A stretch of DNA of 64,000 nucleotides. Origin: Bacteroidota bacterium. GTDB taxonomy: Bacteria; Bacteroidota; Bacteroidia; Chitinophagales; Chitinophagaceae. The notes under the pieces were generated by a model. It had not been told where the DNA came from. It made no database searches and saw only the letters and a program-made list of their open reading frames with translations. The stretch lies in contig CANHGW010000001.1 in assembly GCA_947460175.1 (NCBI GenBank), positions 1 to 64,000 on the forward strand, written 5' to 3'. The stretch's first letter is position 1. Every line of letters begins with the position of its first letter. This document shows, in pieces, positions 54,841-64,000 of this stretch. The position numbers and the translations under genes are program-made.

Positions 54841-55839
54841 ATGTCAAAAATACATGCAGCTATCACCGCAGTAGGTGGTTATGTACCAGAAGATAAAATG
54901 ACCAATGCCGACTTGGAAAAAATAGTTGAAACTAACGACGAGTGGATTACATCTAGAACAGGCATCAAAGAAAGAAGAATATTGAAAGGCGAGGGTCTTG
55001 GCACGTCTGATATGGCAGTTCATGCCGTACAACAAATTATAGACAAAACAGGTATTGACCCCCTGGATATCGAACTATTGATTTGCGCTACTACTACCCC
55101 TGACTTTACATTTCCTGCGACTGCAAATGTTATTACAGATAAAGCTGGACTTAAAAATGCTTGGGGCTACGATATCAATGCAGCTTGTAGTGGATTTATC
55201 TATGCTCTAACTATCGCTGCACAATTTATTGAAACTGGAAAGCATAAAAAAATAATTGTAGTAGGTGGTGACAAAATGAGCTCTATTTTGAATTTTGAAG
55301 ATCGAGCGACTTGTATCATATTTGGTGATGGATGTGGTGCCGTTTTACTTGAACCCAATACCGATGGCTTTGGCATTATAGACAGCATACTCAAATCTGA
55401 TGGTGCTGGCCGAGCCTATTTGCATCAAAAGGCAGGCGGATCTGTAAAACCTGCTACGATTGAAACTGTCATGAACAAAGAACACTTTGTTTATCAAGAA
55501 GGGCAAACTGTTTTTAAATTTGCTGTAACAAATATGGCCGATGTTGCATATCAAATCATGCAACGAAATGAATTAACTTCAGATAATGTTACATGGCTTG
55601 TACCACATCAGGCAAACAAGCGAATCATAGATGCAACCCGTGAACGCATGGGGCTAGACGAAGAAAAGGTAATGGTAAATATTCAACGATATGGCAATAC
55701 TACCAACGGCACTTTACCACTTTGCCTTTGGGAATGGGAAAGCAAACTACGCAAAGGTGATAATATTGTGTTGGCTGCATTTGGCGGTGGCTTCACATGG
55801 GGAAGTACATATATTAAATGGGCATATGACGGGAAATAA
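54841..55839 (+). CDS. fabH: 3-oxoacyl-ACP synthase III
   Basis: An enzyme starting fatty-acid synthesis by condensing acyl-CoA with malonyl-ACP. 332 residues. The catalytic cysteine is in NAACSGFIYAL (~116), the histidine in VPHQANKRI (~256) and the asparagine in GNTTNGTLP (~286). The opening ITAVGGYVPEDKMTN and TSRTGIKERRI is typical. TAACTTTA at 54804-54811 may be its -7 box. It is single and followed by a strong terminator. Confidence 0.95.
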   Translation: MSKIHAAITAVGGYVPEDKMTNADLEKIVETNDEWITSRTGIKERRILKGEGLGTSDMAVHAVQQIIDKTGIDPLDIELLICATTTPDFTFPATANVITDKAGLKNAWGYDINAACSGFIYALTIAAQFIETGKHKKIIVVGGDKMSSILNFEDRATCIIFGDGCGAVLLEPNTDGFGIIDSILKSDGAGRAYLHQKAGGSVKPATIETVMNKEHFVYQEGQTVFKFAVTNMADVAYQIMQRNELTSDNVTWLVPHQANKRIIDATRERMGLDEEKVMVNIQRYGNTTNGTLPLCLWEWESKLRKGDNIVLAAFGGGFTWGSTYIKWAYDGK

Positions 55840-55866
55840 TTCCTCGATTTTTTAAACTTACAAAAA

Positions 55867-55897
55867 AGGCTGTCTTGGTTAAGACAGCCTCTTTTTT
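55867..55897 (+). terminator. Rho-independent terminator of fabH
   Basis: A 10-bp perfect stem, AGGCTGTCTT (55867-55876) with AAGACAGCCT (55881-55890), loop GGTT, followed by C and seven T. Upstream A residues make it usable for the converging gene as well. Confidence 0.9.
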
Positions 55898-55914
55898 TGA
55901 TAGAATACTATTCA

Positions 55915-57207
55915 TTACTTTTTCTTCATTGCTGCCTCTATCTCTTCAGTTGTTATTGGCATTGCTTTAAACATATCTATATTTCCATTTTTGGTTACCC
56001 AAAAATTATTTTCAATTCGTATACCCATTTGCTCTTCTTTGATATAAATGCCGGGCTCGATGGTAAATACCATTCCTTCTTTGATAGGCGTATTTCGAGT
56101 GCCGATATCGTGTACATCAATTCCTAAGTGATGTCCTAAACCATGATAAAAATATCGACGACAGGCTCTATTGTCCGCGCTTTCATTTTTAATGTCTTCT
56201 TTGGTAAGTAATCCGATTTTAAGCAGCTGTTTATTCATTTCAATTTCTGATGCCGCAGTAATGTCGAGCCAAGTCACACCAGGTTTCAACATTTTTTGAG
56301 CAAATCGATGCACAGCCAAGCAAGCATCATAAACCTCTTTTTGTCGTTTGGTAAATTTTCCATTTACAGGAATCGTACGAGTTAAATCAGCACAATAGTT
56401 TCCATATTCAGCACCAAAATCCATTAAGATTAATTCACCATTTTTGCATGCTTGATTATTTTCTACATAATGTAATATGCGTGCATTATCACCGCTTGCA
56501 ATGATACATCCATATGCATGACGCGTTGCTCTATTTCTCAAAAACTCATGTGTAATCTCTGCTTCAATTTCATGTTCGTATACGCCAGGCTTAATAAACT
56601 TACATACTCGCATCAATGCTTTATGCGTTATATCTACTGCCTCTTGCATTACGGCTACCTCGTATTTACTTTTAATAGCACGAAGATCTTTCATTATTAA
56701 TGCTGCTCGCTCATATTTATGCAATGGATATCGCCTCATCAAATCATGTACGTATAATAAATCGATGCGAGGGATAGATGTATCTAGTCGATCATTTTCA
56801 TTACTATCGAGATAAATATGTTCAGCATGATGTATCCAAGCATGCAACATTGCATCTAGTTGATCTAAAAAAATAACCGTTTTAATTCCAGAAATTGCAG
56901 TAGCTTCCTCTTTGGTCAATTTGTGTCCTTCCCATTTTTCAAGTACTTCATTGGGTCTTAATATCAACAATACTTCTCTGAAATTTTTATCAATATTATC
57001 AGGGTACAATATCACCATAGTTTTTTCTTGCACTACGCCACTTAGCCATATCACATCGGAATTTGATTTAAATTGATATTGTGCATCGCCATTCTCTGGA
57101 AGATTGGGGTGTGCATTAAAAATTGCAATTGAATTAGATTTCATTTTTTTTACAAAACGCTCTCGGTTATGTGTAAATAATTTAGAATCTAGTGGAAGAT
57201 ATTTCAT
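55915..57207 (-). CDS. Xaa-Pro aminopeptidase (aminopeptidase P family)
   Basis: A cytoplasmic metallopeptidase releasing the first residue from peptides with proline in position 2. 430 residues, with the AMP_N domain first (YLPLDSKLFTHNRERFVKKM, NGDAQYQFKSNSDVIWLSG). Metal ligands are all present: LMDFGAEYGNYCADLTRT (two Asp), GLGHHLGIDVHD (His), TIEPGIYI (Glu) and GIRIENNFWVT (Glu). It is single, converging with fabH. Confidence 0.94.
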   Translation of the reverse strand: MKYLPLDSKLFTHNRERFVKKMKSNSIAIFNAHPNLPENGDAQYQFKSNSDVIWLSGVVQEKTMVILYPDNIDKNFREVLLILRPNEVLEKWEGHKLTKEEATAISGIKTVIFLDQLDAMLHAWIHHAEHIYLDSNENDRLDTSIPRIDLLYVHDLMRRYPLHKYERAALIMKDLRAIKSKYEVAVMQEAVDITHKALMRVCKFIKPGVYEHEIEAEITHEFLRNRATRHAYGCIIASGDNARILHYVENNQACKNGELILMDFGAEYGNYCADLTRTIPVNGKFTKRQKEVYDACLAVHRFAQKMLKPGVTWLDITAASEIEMNKQLLKIGLLTKEDIKNESADNRACRRYFYHGLGHHLGIDVHDIGTRNTPIKEGMVFTIEPGIYIKEEQMGIRIENNFWVTKNGNIDMFKAMPITTEEIEAAMKKK

Positions 57208-57295
57208 ACTATAAAATTGAAGTACGAAGGTAATAGAAAAAGAGAAAAATAAGGTAAAGGAATTTTATAAAAATCGACTTCTTACGATTATTGAA

Positions 57296-58546
57296 TTATT
57301 CATATCGCAATGCATTGATTGGATTTAAATTGGAAGCTTTGATTGCGGGATAAATACCAGCAGCTAATCCTACTATGATACATATACTAATACCTATACC
57401 AATCCACATCCAAGGTATCACAAATGGTGCACTAAATGCTAATGAAAGTAAGTTCCCAATTAATATTCCAATAATGATACCAATAATACCTCCTTTTACA
57501 CTGATAAAAACAGCCTCGGATAAAAATTGCAATCGAATTGTTTGGCTATTTGCACCAATGGCTTTGGACAAACCAATTTCACGTGTTCGTTCTGCTACCG
57601 AAACGAGCATAATATTCATTAGCCCTATAGCTGCACCTAATAAGGTAATAAAACCAATGAGACTTGCCGACAAGGTTACATATTTTAAATTATCAATTAA
57701 TGAATTTGCTATTTCATCATTTTTATTTACTGCAAAATTATTTTCATCTCCTGGCTGTAATCGTCTCAATGTGCGCATTGTACCTTCAGCTTCATCGGCT
57801 GCTGCTTCCATCCATTTTAAATCATTGACTCGCACACTAATTACACAGGATTTTTGTGAAATGGAAAACCGCTGACGAGCATTGTTCAATGTAATGATAA
57901 CCATATTGTCTGAGCGATCAATAAAACTAGCGCCTTTACTTTCCATGACGCCTACTACTCTGTAACGAGCATCTCCTATATTAATTAATCCATTTTCTGC
58001 ATTCTGAACTGAGTTGAAATATTTTTTAGCTATCCCATTACCCAAAATACAGGCATTTTCTCCACTACCAATCTCTCTTGTACTAAAATTTCGACCTGCC
58101 ACAAGATTGGTGCCCGACACATTGATATAATCTTCATCGGCACCCATCACAAGGATATTTGGATTTGATTTTTTATTTTCTCTTTTTATAATTGCTGCAT
58201 TCGTTGCCATTATATTGATACTTACTGTACCGGGAAACTGATATCGTTCTTTAAACAAGCGAGCATCTTCAAGTTTGATTCTATTCTTTTCATCACTTGT
58301 ATTTACTCTTCTTCGTCGTCCATTTTTTTTGTTTTTAGAAATGACACTTTGCGATGAAATATTAAATGTATTAGAACCCATACCAGAAAAACTATTGTGA
58401 ATAGTCCCTTTCAGCACTTCTATGATTGTGATAATACCTATCAAAGCAGTAATACCTATTGCAATGATAGCAATAGTAAGATTAGAGCGAAGACGATTGC
58501 TTTTAATTGCTTTTTGAGCTAATGAAAAAATATCACTTAGTTTCAT
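57296..58546 (-). CDS. MacB-like ABC transporter permease
   Basis: 416 residues. One N-terminal transmembrane helix (~23-45, LTIAIIAIGITALIGIITIIEVL), a periplasmic MacB-PCD domain (~50-270) and three C-terminal helices (FtsX domain, SLIGFITLLGAAIGLMNIMLV, GGIIGIIIGILIGNLLSL, ICIIVGLAAGIYPA). The end NLNPINALRYE is typical. The matching ATPase is not adjacent in the window. It probably forms part of a lipoprotein- or peptide-related exporter. Confidence 0.9.
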   Translation of the reverse strand: MKLSDIFSLAQKAIKSNRLRSNLTIAIIAIGITALIGIITIIEVLKGTIHNSFSGMGSNTFNISSQSVISKNKKNGRRRRVNTSDEKNRIKLEDARLFKERYQFPGTVSINIMATNAAIIKRENKKSNPNILVMGADEDYINVSGTNLVAGRNFSTREIGSGENACILGNGIAKKYFNSVQNAENGLINIGDARYRVVGVMESKGASFIDRSDNMVIITLNNARQRFSISQKSCVISVRVNDLKWMEAAADEAEGTMRTLRRLQPGDENNFAVNKNDEIANSLIDNLKYVTLSASLIGFITLLGAAIGLMNIMLVSVAERTREIGLSKAIGANSQTIRLQFLSEAVFISVKGGIIGIIIGILIGNLLSLAFSAPFVIPWMWIGIGISICIIVGLAAGIYPAIKASNLNPINALRYE

Positions 58547-58606
58547 GAAAGTTCAAAAGTACAATATTGAATTTAAAATGATGAAATATAAAATACCACG
58601 AAGTAC

Positions 58607-60304
58607 TTACCGCACATCAATAATTTTGAGTTGTATGGATTTATTCCCTTGCCATTCATTCTCTTCTATGTGATAGAGTATATCAAACATTTTTCTAGAT
58701 TTCACAGCCTCTATTTTATCTGCCATATTGAATCCAATGCCATTGAACGTTCTACTTCCATTTTGATAAACAACCAATCGCAAATGTTTTTCTTTCACTA
58801 CTGTACTCAACCCTTGATAATCTATTACATTTCGAGAAATGAATACAGGCTTCATATTCTCTGGACCATGAGGTCCAAACTGATTTAATATACGAAGAAA
58901 GGCATCATTGATATCTGAAAATTGCAGTTCAGCATCTATCTCTATTTCAGGAAAAAATGAATCTTCGGGAACCATGCTTCGTACTACTTCATCAAAACGT
59001 TTTCGAAAGGCAGTCAGATTTTCTTCCATCATAGTAAGTCCTGCTGCAAAATAATGTCCACCATAGGTTTCAAGTAATTCCGAACATTGATTTAATCCAT
59101 CAAACAAATTAAACCCTTTAATCGAACGTGCAGAGCCAGTTACTTTTCCATTGGAATTGGTTAGCACTATAGTGGGTCTGTAATGATGATCAATCAATCT
59201 TGAAGCAACGATTCCAACAACACCTTTATGCCAATGTGGTTGATAAACTACTGTAGATCGAAGTTGTTCATGACTTTCATTGTCTGTCAGCATATCCAAT
59301 GCTTCCAATGTAGTAGTTCGGTCTACCTCTTTTCGATCATTATTGTCGTCATGCAATTGATTTGCAATTTCTTTTGCTTTATCCTTATTATCTTCAATAA
59401 ACAATTCAACAGCTTTTCTGGCATCGTCCATTCTCCCAGCTGCATTCACTCTAGGCGCTATGATAAATACCAAATCAGAAATAGTAAATTGTTTATTCAA
59501 CTCACTAATTTGCTTTAATGCCTGTATCGGGATAGATGGATTTGTATTTACTTTTTGCAAACCTAATACAGCTAGCGTTCTATTTTCATCTGTAATAGGT
59601 ACAATATCGGCTGCAATGGCTGTTGCAACTAAATCCAAATGCCTGTCGACGATATCTTGCGAAATTTGATGTTGTATTGCATAAGCGCTAATTAATTTAT
59701 AACCAATACCACATCCACATAATTCTTTGTAGGGGTATGAACAATCAATTTGTTTAGGATTTAATATAGCAAGCGCCTTTGGCAAATCTTCATCGGGCAT
59801 ATGATGATCACATACAATCACATCAATATGATGTTGGTTTGCAACATCTATTAATGCGCTTGATTTAATGCCACAGTCTAGGGTAATAATCAATTTAAAC
59901 CCATGATCTATGGCGTAATCAATACCCTTTTGAGAAACACCATATCCTTCTGCAAAGCGATGAGGAATATAAAATTCAATATCAGAATAAAATGATTTAA
60001 AAAAACTAAATACTACAGCTACGGCTGTAGTTCCATCTACGTCATAATCCCCATAAATTAATATTCGTTCATTATTTTCAATAGCATTATGGATTCGATC
60101 AACAGCCGATTGCATCCCTTTCATTAAAAAAGGATCATGCAAATGTTCCTTTACTGTTCTGAAAAAATCTTTTGACTGCGCATAAGTATAAATACCACGC
60201 TCGATTAATAATCGACATAATACAGGATGGATTTTTAATTCTTCTTGTAATGCAACCACAAGTTCTTCATCCACTTTTTTTAGTGCCCATCGTTTTTGTA
60301 GCAT
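58607..60304 (-). CDS. recJ: Single-stranded-DNA-specific exonuclease RecJ
   Basis: A 5-to-3-prime exonuclease in recombination and mismatch repair. 565 residues, full length. DHH-superfamily motifs are intact: IYGDYDVDGTTAV (residues 86-91 for DYDVDG), LDCGI, VCDHHMPDEDLP (~159), and the DHHA1 domain with VVGIVASRLIDHHYRPTIVL and YGGHYFAAGL. The C-terminal OB-like domain ends in IQLKIIDVR. The minus-strand gene stands alone. Confidence 0.96.
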   Translation of the reverse strand: MLQKRWALKKVDEELVVALQEELKIHPVLCRLLIERGIYTYAQSKDFFRTVKEHLHDPFLMKGMQSAVDRIHNAIENNERILIYGDYDVDGTTAVAVVFSFFKSFYSDIEFYIPHRFAEGYGVSQKGIDYAIDHGFKLIITLDCGIKSSALIDVANQHHIDVIVCDHHMPDEDLPKALAILNPKQIDCSYPYKELCGCGIGYKLISAYAIQHQISQDIVDRHLDLVATAIAADIVPITDENRTLAVLGLQKVNTNPSIPIQALKQISELNKQFTISDLVFIIAPRVNAAGRMDDARKAVELFIEDNKDKAKEIANQLHDDNNDRKEVDRTTTLEALDMLTDNESHEQLRSTVVYQPHWHKGVVGIVASRLIDHHYRPTIVLTNSNGKVTGSARSIKGFNLFDGLNQCSELLETYGGHYFAAGLTMMEENLTAFRKRFDEVVRSMVPEDSFFPEIEIDAELQFSDINDAFLRILNQFGPHGPENMKPVFISRNVIDYQGLSTVVKEKHLRLVVYQNGSRTFNGIGFNMADKIEAVKSRKMFDILYHIEENEWQGNKSIQLKIIDVR

Positions 60305-60392
60305 AGATGATTAATTCCTGTATATTTTAATGATAGAATTAGATTAGTCTTACAAGATACATATTTTTCTTTTAGAAAAAACTAGCATTTTA

Positions 60393-61046
60393 TTACCATA
60401 AATTGATCATGATACCAAAACGGTAATCAAGTGTCTGATAATATCTTGAATTGGGATTTTGTACTAAATCGTAACATACCATAATAAAAGAATAACCATA
60501 GTTGCCAAACCGTTGAGCATAGCCAGCACCTAACAATATAGCAGGTATAAATCGTCTTTCGGAGCGTTCTTTAACCTTGCCGGTATTTAAATCATAATCT
60601 GCCAAAGAATTAAATGGAAAGTTAGTTATATACTTTGTGTTATTAATTTCTGGTTCGAAATTTAGCAATAAAAAGTTTCCGACTAAGTATCTTGCATAGA
60701 CTGACAATGAATAGGCTGGTAGTTTATACTTGTAGACTTCTTTGTTTCCGTTGACGATATTATTATAATCTAATCCTTGTTGAAAATAATTGAATCCTAA
60801 GGTAGTACCAACATGAAATCGATCTGTGATGCAATAGGCAACTGAGGGGGATAGATTGATAGAAAATGAACGATAGGCAGCACCAAATCCTATACCAGGT
60901 CCAAACAACAATCTAGATTTATCAATTCCTCCTTGTTTGCTCGATTTCTTTTTATTTTTATTGTCCATTACATTATACAAACTAATAGGATTAGCAATTG
61001 ATTGCATTGAAATAAAAAGCAGTAGTAGTACAAGTACCTTTTTCAT
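60393..61046 (-). CDS. Small outer-membrane beta-barrel protein
   Basis: 217 residues with a signal peptide (MKKVLVLLLLFISMQSIANP). After a lysine-rich linker the rest shows eight or so amphipathic strands (FGPGIGFGAAYRSFSINLSPSVAYCI, RFHVGTTLGFNYF, YSLSVYARYLVG, LDYRFGIMINLW) and ends in an aromatic residue, as OmpA-like porins of Bacteroidota do. The family is not recognised more exactly. It is single. Confidence 0.7.
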   Translation of the reverse strand: MKKVLVLLLLFISMQSIANPISLYNVMDNKNKKKSSKQGGIDKSRLLFGPGIGFGAAYRSFSINLSPSVAYCITDRFHVGTTLGFNYFQQGLDYNNIVNGNKEVYKYKLPAYSLSVYARYLVGNFLLLNFEPEINNTKYITNFPFNSLADYDLNTGKVKERSERRFIPAILLGAGYAQRFGNYGYSFIMVCYDLVQNPNSRYYQTLDYRFGIMINLW

Positions 61047-61142
61047 ATAAATGTATTTTCACAAATATACTAGAAATCTATATTCTGAATCAACTATCGT
61101 AAAAAGTCCTTGATAGAATATCTAATTTTAACGACTTATTAT

Positions 61143-61910
61143 TTAAATCTGTAGTTTCACAAAAGGATGATAGTAAAAACGTTTATTTTTTTCCAATCGA
61201 ATAAAATAAGGTCCATTGGCAAGTCTTCTTATATCAAGAGTACTTCTATTGGTTGCCGTTGCATGTATCTCTATCGATTGTTGTATACCTATGCTTGAGT
61301 ATACTTGTATAGACGAATTGTCAAGGGCAGTTTGGTCTGTAATGGTTAATTGTTGAGAAGCTGGATTCGGATATACTTGAATGGTAGTAGTTGTTATATC
61401 ATGTACAGGAGTCGATGCTGATTCAAATAAAAAATTATTGGTATCAAATTCATCGTTTGATGGATGAGTATTATTATCAACTGCATTGGCTGCAACAAAA
61501 AACAGTACTGAACTGTCGCCAGTACTTGGCGCTTTCCAATCAAATGTCCAAGTGGCAGTTCCTGCTGTTATTGTAGCCGGCACTGAGTGAGACAATTCTT
61601 TGGGTCCACTCAAATTGGTTCCTGCACTTGCTGTAATGGAACCTCTATTGACTGTTAAATCAAAACCCGCTTTTAGCTTTTGTGCATTTGAAATCGTCAA
61701 TGTCATTGTATAGGTAGAGTCATTTTTATATCCTGAAATGGGTATGCCTGTAAGATTCATAGTGGTATTACCACTTGCTTGGTGGCAACCATTGCCTCCA
61801 CATCCTGTTACACTACGACCTGTAATACCAGCACTATTGGAGGAAAAAACAATGTAACTAATAGCAAGTAAACTCAATATGTATAGCACATTCGATTTAA
61901 TATTTTTCAT
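61143..61910 (-). CDS. T9SS type A protein, choice-of-anchor-V-like, copy 1
   Basis: The ATG at 61910 (MKNIKSNVLYILSLL) gives 255 residues with a signal sequence. After SNSAGITGRSVTG comes CGGNGCHQASG, in the place of the CxxCH-like motif of choice-of-anchor V proteins; here the spacing is C-x4-CH. A beta domain follows (STYTMTLTISNAQKLKAGFDLTV). The end (VYPNPASQQLTITD, SSIGIQQSIEI, ANGPYFIRL, HPFVKLQI) is a T9SS type A sorting domain. It is a paralogue of 61986-62747 and is downstream of it, separated by a terminator. Function is unknown. Confidence 0.8.
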   Translation of the reverse strand: MKNIKSNVLYILSLLAISYIVFSSNSAGITGRSVTGCGGNGCHQASGNTTMNLTGIPISGYKNDSTYTMTLTISNAQKLKAGFDLTVNRGSITASAGTNLSGPKELSHSVPATITAGTATWTFDWKAPSTGDSSVLFFVAANAVDNNTHPSNDEFDTNNFLFESASTPVHDITTTTIQVYPNPASQQLTITDQTALDNSSIQVYSSIGIQQSIEIHATATNRSTLDIRRLANGPYFIRLEKNKRFYYHPFVKLQI

Positions 61911-61932
61911 AAGAATAGTTTTTATGCCTAAA

Positions 61933-61966
61933 AATAAAAAAAGTTGGCTTGATGAAGCCAACTTTT
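61933..61966 (-). terminator. Rho-independent terminator between the paralogues
   Basis: A 12-bp perfect stem, AAAAGTTGGCTT (61939-61950) with AAGCCAACTTTT (61955-61966), loop GATG, followed by a U-rich tract on the minus strand. It ends the gene at 61986-62747 and probably isolates the downstream paralogue. Confidence 0.85.
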
Positions 61967-61985
61967 AATCAATGATATTAATAAA

Positions 61986-62747
61986 TTATTTTTTTGTAAA
62001 AATTGTATGTAAGTTTTTATTACCATCATTCATCAACAAAATATAATTACCCGAAGACAATGTTTGAGTATTAATTCTATATTGATTATTAGCATCTTGA
62101 ATTGAATTCAGATTAATAATAGAACCTGTCATAGATACTGCTTTAAAGGAATGAACGGTTGCTTCAGTTTTAACAGTTACAAATTCATTAACCGGATTTG
62201 GATAAACAGAAACCTCAGCTTGATTTAAATCTTTTACAGCTGTAGGTGTTGCTTGCATAAATGTTAAGTTAACTTTATTCCATTGATCACCACTAGTAGC
62301 ATTGTTGTTATTTACAGCATTAGCAGACACATTCAATGTAACTACACCTCCTGCAGCAGGTGCAGTCCAGTTGAAATTAATATTGACTGTACCGCCTGTA
62401 AGATTGAAAGGGCTTGTGTGATGTAGTTCAGTTCCCATAATCATTGTATTAGCTGGAGCTCCACTGATAGAACCTCCACTAAAGTTCAAATCAAAGCCTG
62501 CTTTTGTTAAAGATGCTGTTGCGTTTGAAATAGTTAATGTAATAGGATAAGTTGTACCTGCTACATAGCCACCCGCAGGGATACCAGTAACAGCAATTGT
62601 AGTTGCAGGATTTTGATTATTACCATGACAACTACAACCAGTAGAAGCAACACCCATTGCCCCACCAGAATTTGAAGACATTGTAATATAGGCTGTGATA
62701 CAACCAAAGGCCAATAATGTTGAAAAAAGTAATTTTTTAGATTTCAT
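61986..62747 (-). CDS. T9SS type A protein, choice-of-anchor-V-like, copy 2
   Basis: The ATG at 62747 (MKSKKLLFSTLLAFGCITAYI) gives 253 residues with a signal peptide. The same layout as copy 1 follows: SNSGGAMGVASTG, the cysteine motif CSCHGN (C-x-CH here), a beta domain with TYPITLTISNATASLTKAGFDLNF and NVSANAVNNN, and a type A sorting domain (VYPNPVNEFVTVK, VSMTGSIINL, LSSGNYILLM). The N-terminal signal sequences and sorting tails of the two copies are more diverged than the anchor-like core. Function is unknown. Confidence 0.8.
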   Translation of the reverse strand: MKSKKLLFSTLLAFGCITAYITMSSNSGGAMGVASTGCSCHGNNQNPATTIAVTGIPAGGYVAGTTYPITLTISNATASLTKAGFDLNFSGGSISGAPANTMIMGTELHHTSPFNLTGGTVNINFNWTAPAAGGVVTLNVSANAVNNNNATSGDQWNKVNLTFMQATPTAVKDLNQAEVSVYPNPVNEFVTVKTEATVHSFKAVSMTGSIINLNSIQDANNQYRINTQTLSSGNYILLMNDGNKNLHTIFTKK

Positions 62748-62850
62748 ATAAATAAGTTTTAATAAATAATGTTTAAACATACGATATTTAAGCCAAATAT
62801 CAAACAAAAAGGAGATAGGATTTAAAAATTATTCCAATTTTTAACAATCT

Positions 62851-63993
62851 TTATGACTGCAGTATATCTCGAGCAATTACAAGTTTTTGTATTTCAGACG
62901 TACCTTCTCCAATCGTACATAGTTTGCTATCACGATAGTATTTCTCTACAGGGAAATCTTTCGTATAGCCATATCCTCCAAATATCTGCACAGCTTCAGT
63001 TGCTACACGCACTGATACTTCTGATGCGTAATACTTCGCAAATGCACTTTCTTTCGTCATTTTTTCTCCGCGAATCAATTTGTCTGCTGCGTTGTATATC
63101 AACAATTCTGCTGCTTCGATTTGTGTTGCCATATCAGCCAATTTCCATTGGATAGCTTGAAAATTAGAAATAGGCTGATCAAATTGTTGACGCTCTTTTG
63201 AATATTTAATAGAAGCTTCATAAGCCCCTTTTGCAATACCAAGTGCTAAGGCGGCTATTGAAATACGACCTCCATCTAGTATAATCATTGACTGCTTAAA
63301 ACCTTCGCCAATCTCACCCAATCGTTGTGCATCTGATATTCGACAATTATCAAAAACTAATTCACATGTTTCTGAAGCGCGCATACCTAATTTATTTTCT
63401 TTCTTACCTGCTGTAAAGCCAGGCGTACCCATTTCAATTGCAAAGGCTGTTACATTATTTTTAGTTCGTGGTTCACCTGTACGACAAAGTACAACAGCTA
63501 CATTTCCCGATTTACCATGGGTAATCCAGTTTTTAGTTCCGTTGATAACCCATCCATCTCCATCTTTGGTTGCCACACACTTCATATTACTTGCGTCAGA
63601 TCCCGTATTAGCTTCTGTCAATCCCCATGCACCAATCCACTCACCACTAGCTAGTTTTGGTAAATATTTTTTCTTTAATTCAGGGCTTGCAAATTTATAA
63701 ATATGATTTGTACACAATGAATTGTGAGCAGCTACTGACAATCCTATAGAACCGCATACTTTTGCTATTTCACTTACCACAGTGATGTATTCAAAATAAC
63801 TCAATCCTGACCCTCCATATTCGGCAGGAATCAAAACACCCATCAACCCCAACTCTCCTAATTTTCGAAATACCTCAATTGGAAATTCTTGTGATTCATC
63901 CCATTCCATCATCTTAGGGCGTATGTTTTTTTCAGCAAAATCACGAATCATATCAGTTATCTGTGATTGCATTTCAGTTGGAGCAAAATTCAT
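62851..63993 (-). CDS. Acyl-CoA dehydrogenase
   Basis: A FAD enzyme introducing a double bond into acyl-CoA, passing electrons to ETF. 380 residues, complete; the ATG at 63993 is the natural start (MNFAPTEMQSQITDMIRDFAEK). Typical motifs are IPAEYGGSGLSYFEY, GAWGLTEANTGSDASNMKC, the WITHGKSG segment, and the end AVQIFGGYGYTKDFPVEKYYRDSK with LCTIGEGTSEIQ, where the second glutamate is the catalytic base of short- and branched-chain types. Substrate chain length is not determined. It lies at the right edge but is intact. Confidence 0.95.
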   Translation of the reverse strand: MNFAPTEMQSQITDMIRDFAEKNIRPKMMEWDESQEFPIEVFRKLGELGLMGVLIPAEYGGSGLSYFEYITVVSEIAKVCGSIGLSVAAHNSLCTNHIYKFASPELKKKYLPKLASGEWIGAWGLTEANTGSDASNMKCVATKDGDGWVINGTKNWITHGKSGNVAVVLCRTGEPRTKNNVTAFAIEMGTPGFTAGKKENKLGMRASETCELVFDNCRISDAQRLGEIGEGFKQSMIILDGGRISIAALALGIAKGAYEASIKYSKERQQFDQPISNFQAIQWKLADMATQIEAAELLIYNAADKLIRGEKMTKESAFAKYYASEVSVRVATEAVQIFGGYGYTKDFPVEKYYRDSKLCTIGEGTSEIQKLVIARDILQS

Positions 63994-64000
63994 AAAATTG

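Noticed and set aside
1-64000. tRNA or rRNA genes
   Set aside because: No cloverleaf with a GGTTCGAATCC-type T arm and CCA-side pairing, and no rRNA-like conserved stretches were found on either strand by reading.

Overview
The window looks like a chromosomal segment of a low-GC member of the Bacteroidota, probably close to the Chitinophagales/Sphingobacteriales. The evidence is: secreted proteins with type IX secretion (T9SS) C-terminal sorting domains, both type A (17281-17958, 18081-19985, 61143-62747) and type B (38842-42369); a PorP/SprF-like outer-membrane protein (42381-43397); GldC (43464-43811); a 36-residue ribosomal protein THX (15300-15410); TAnnTTTG-like promoter boxes; frequent TTG starts; and no Shine-Dalgarno sequences. 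No rRNA, tRNA, CRISPR array, prophage or insertion sequence was seen.

Layout. 1-2070 is the N-terminal 690 codons of a giant repeat-rich secreted protein that runs off the left edge. 2071-24977 is mostly core: dnaK, gcvP, chrA, murB, two DPBB/RlpA-like proteins, an alpha/beta hydrolase, a CBS-ACT protein, THX, HU, exonuclease III, two divergent T9SS cargo genes, an amidohydrolase and a large BNR-repeat protein. 24978-29462 is an accessory region: a RelE-type toxin-antitoxin pair, two tiny coupled ORFs, a lipoprotein, two-hairpin repeats, and a divergent pair of paralogous small proteins separated by an eleven-unit 22-bp palindromic array. 29463-47041 returns to core genes: birA, rsfS-ftsH-lutC-like operon, leucine dehydrogenase, a DUF349 protein, rpoN, an Nfu protein, the type B cargo/PorP/GldC/YqeY/CvpA run, kdsD and a secreted LRR protein. 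47910-54578 is a TetR-TolC-MFP-RND efflux operon. 54841-63993 holds fabH, an aminopeptidase P, a MacB-like permease, recJ, an outer-membrane protein, two choice-of-anchor-V-like T9SS proteins and an acyl-CoA dehydrogenase.

The most unusual feature is 27647-29082. Two clearly related but diverged alpha-helical proteins of 155 and 164 residues are transcribed away from each other. Between them are eleven evenly spaced 17-bp inverted repeats (TTGACC-N5-GGTCAA) at an exact 22-bp period. The genes look more GC-rich than their surroundings. I do not know a function for this arrangement. Other non-coding structure includes three copies of a two-hairpin element with stem-preserving sequence differences (26364-26412, 29253-29306, 29348-29401) and two diverged copies of a ~205-bp intergenic repeat (2667-2876 and 8969-9173).

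Limits: all family names come from motif recognition and memory of protein families, without database searches. Several starts were moved inward to an ATG or TTG that leaves a clean signal peptide or the usual family length; each case is noted in its entry.
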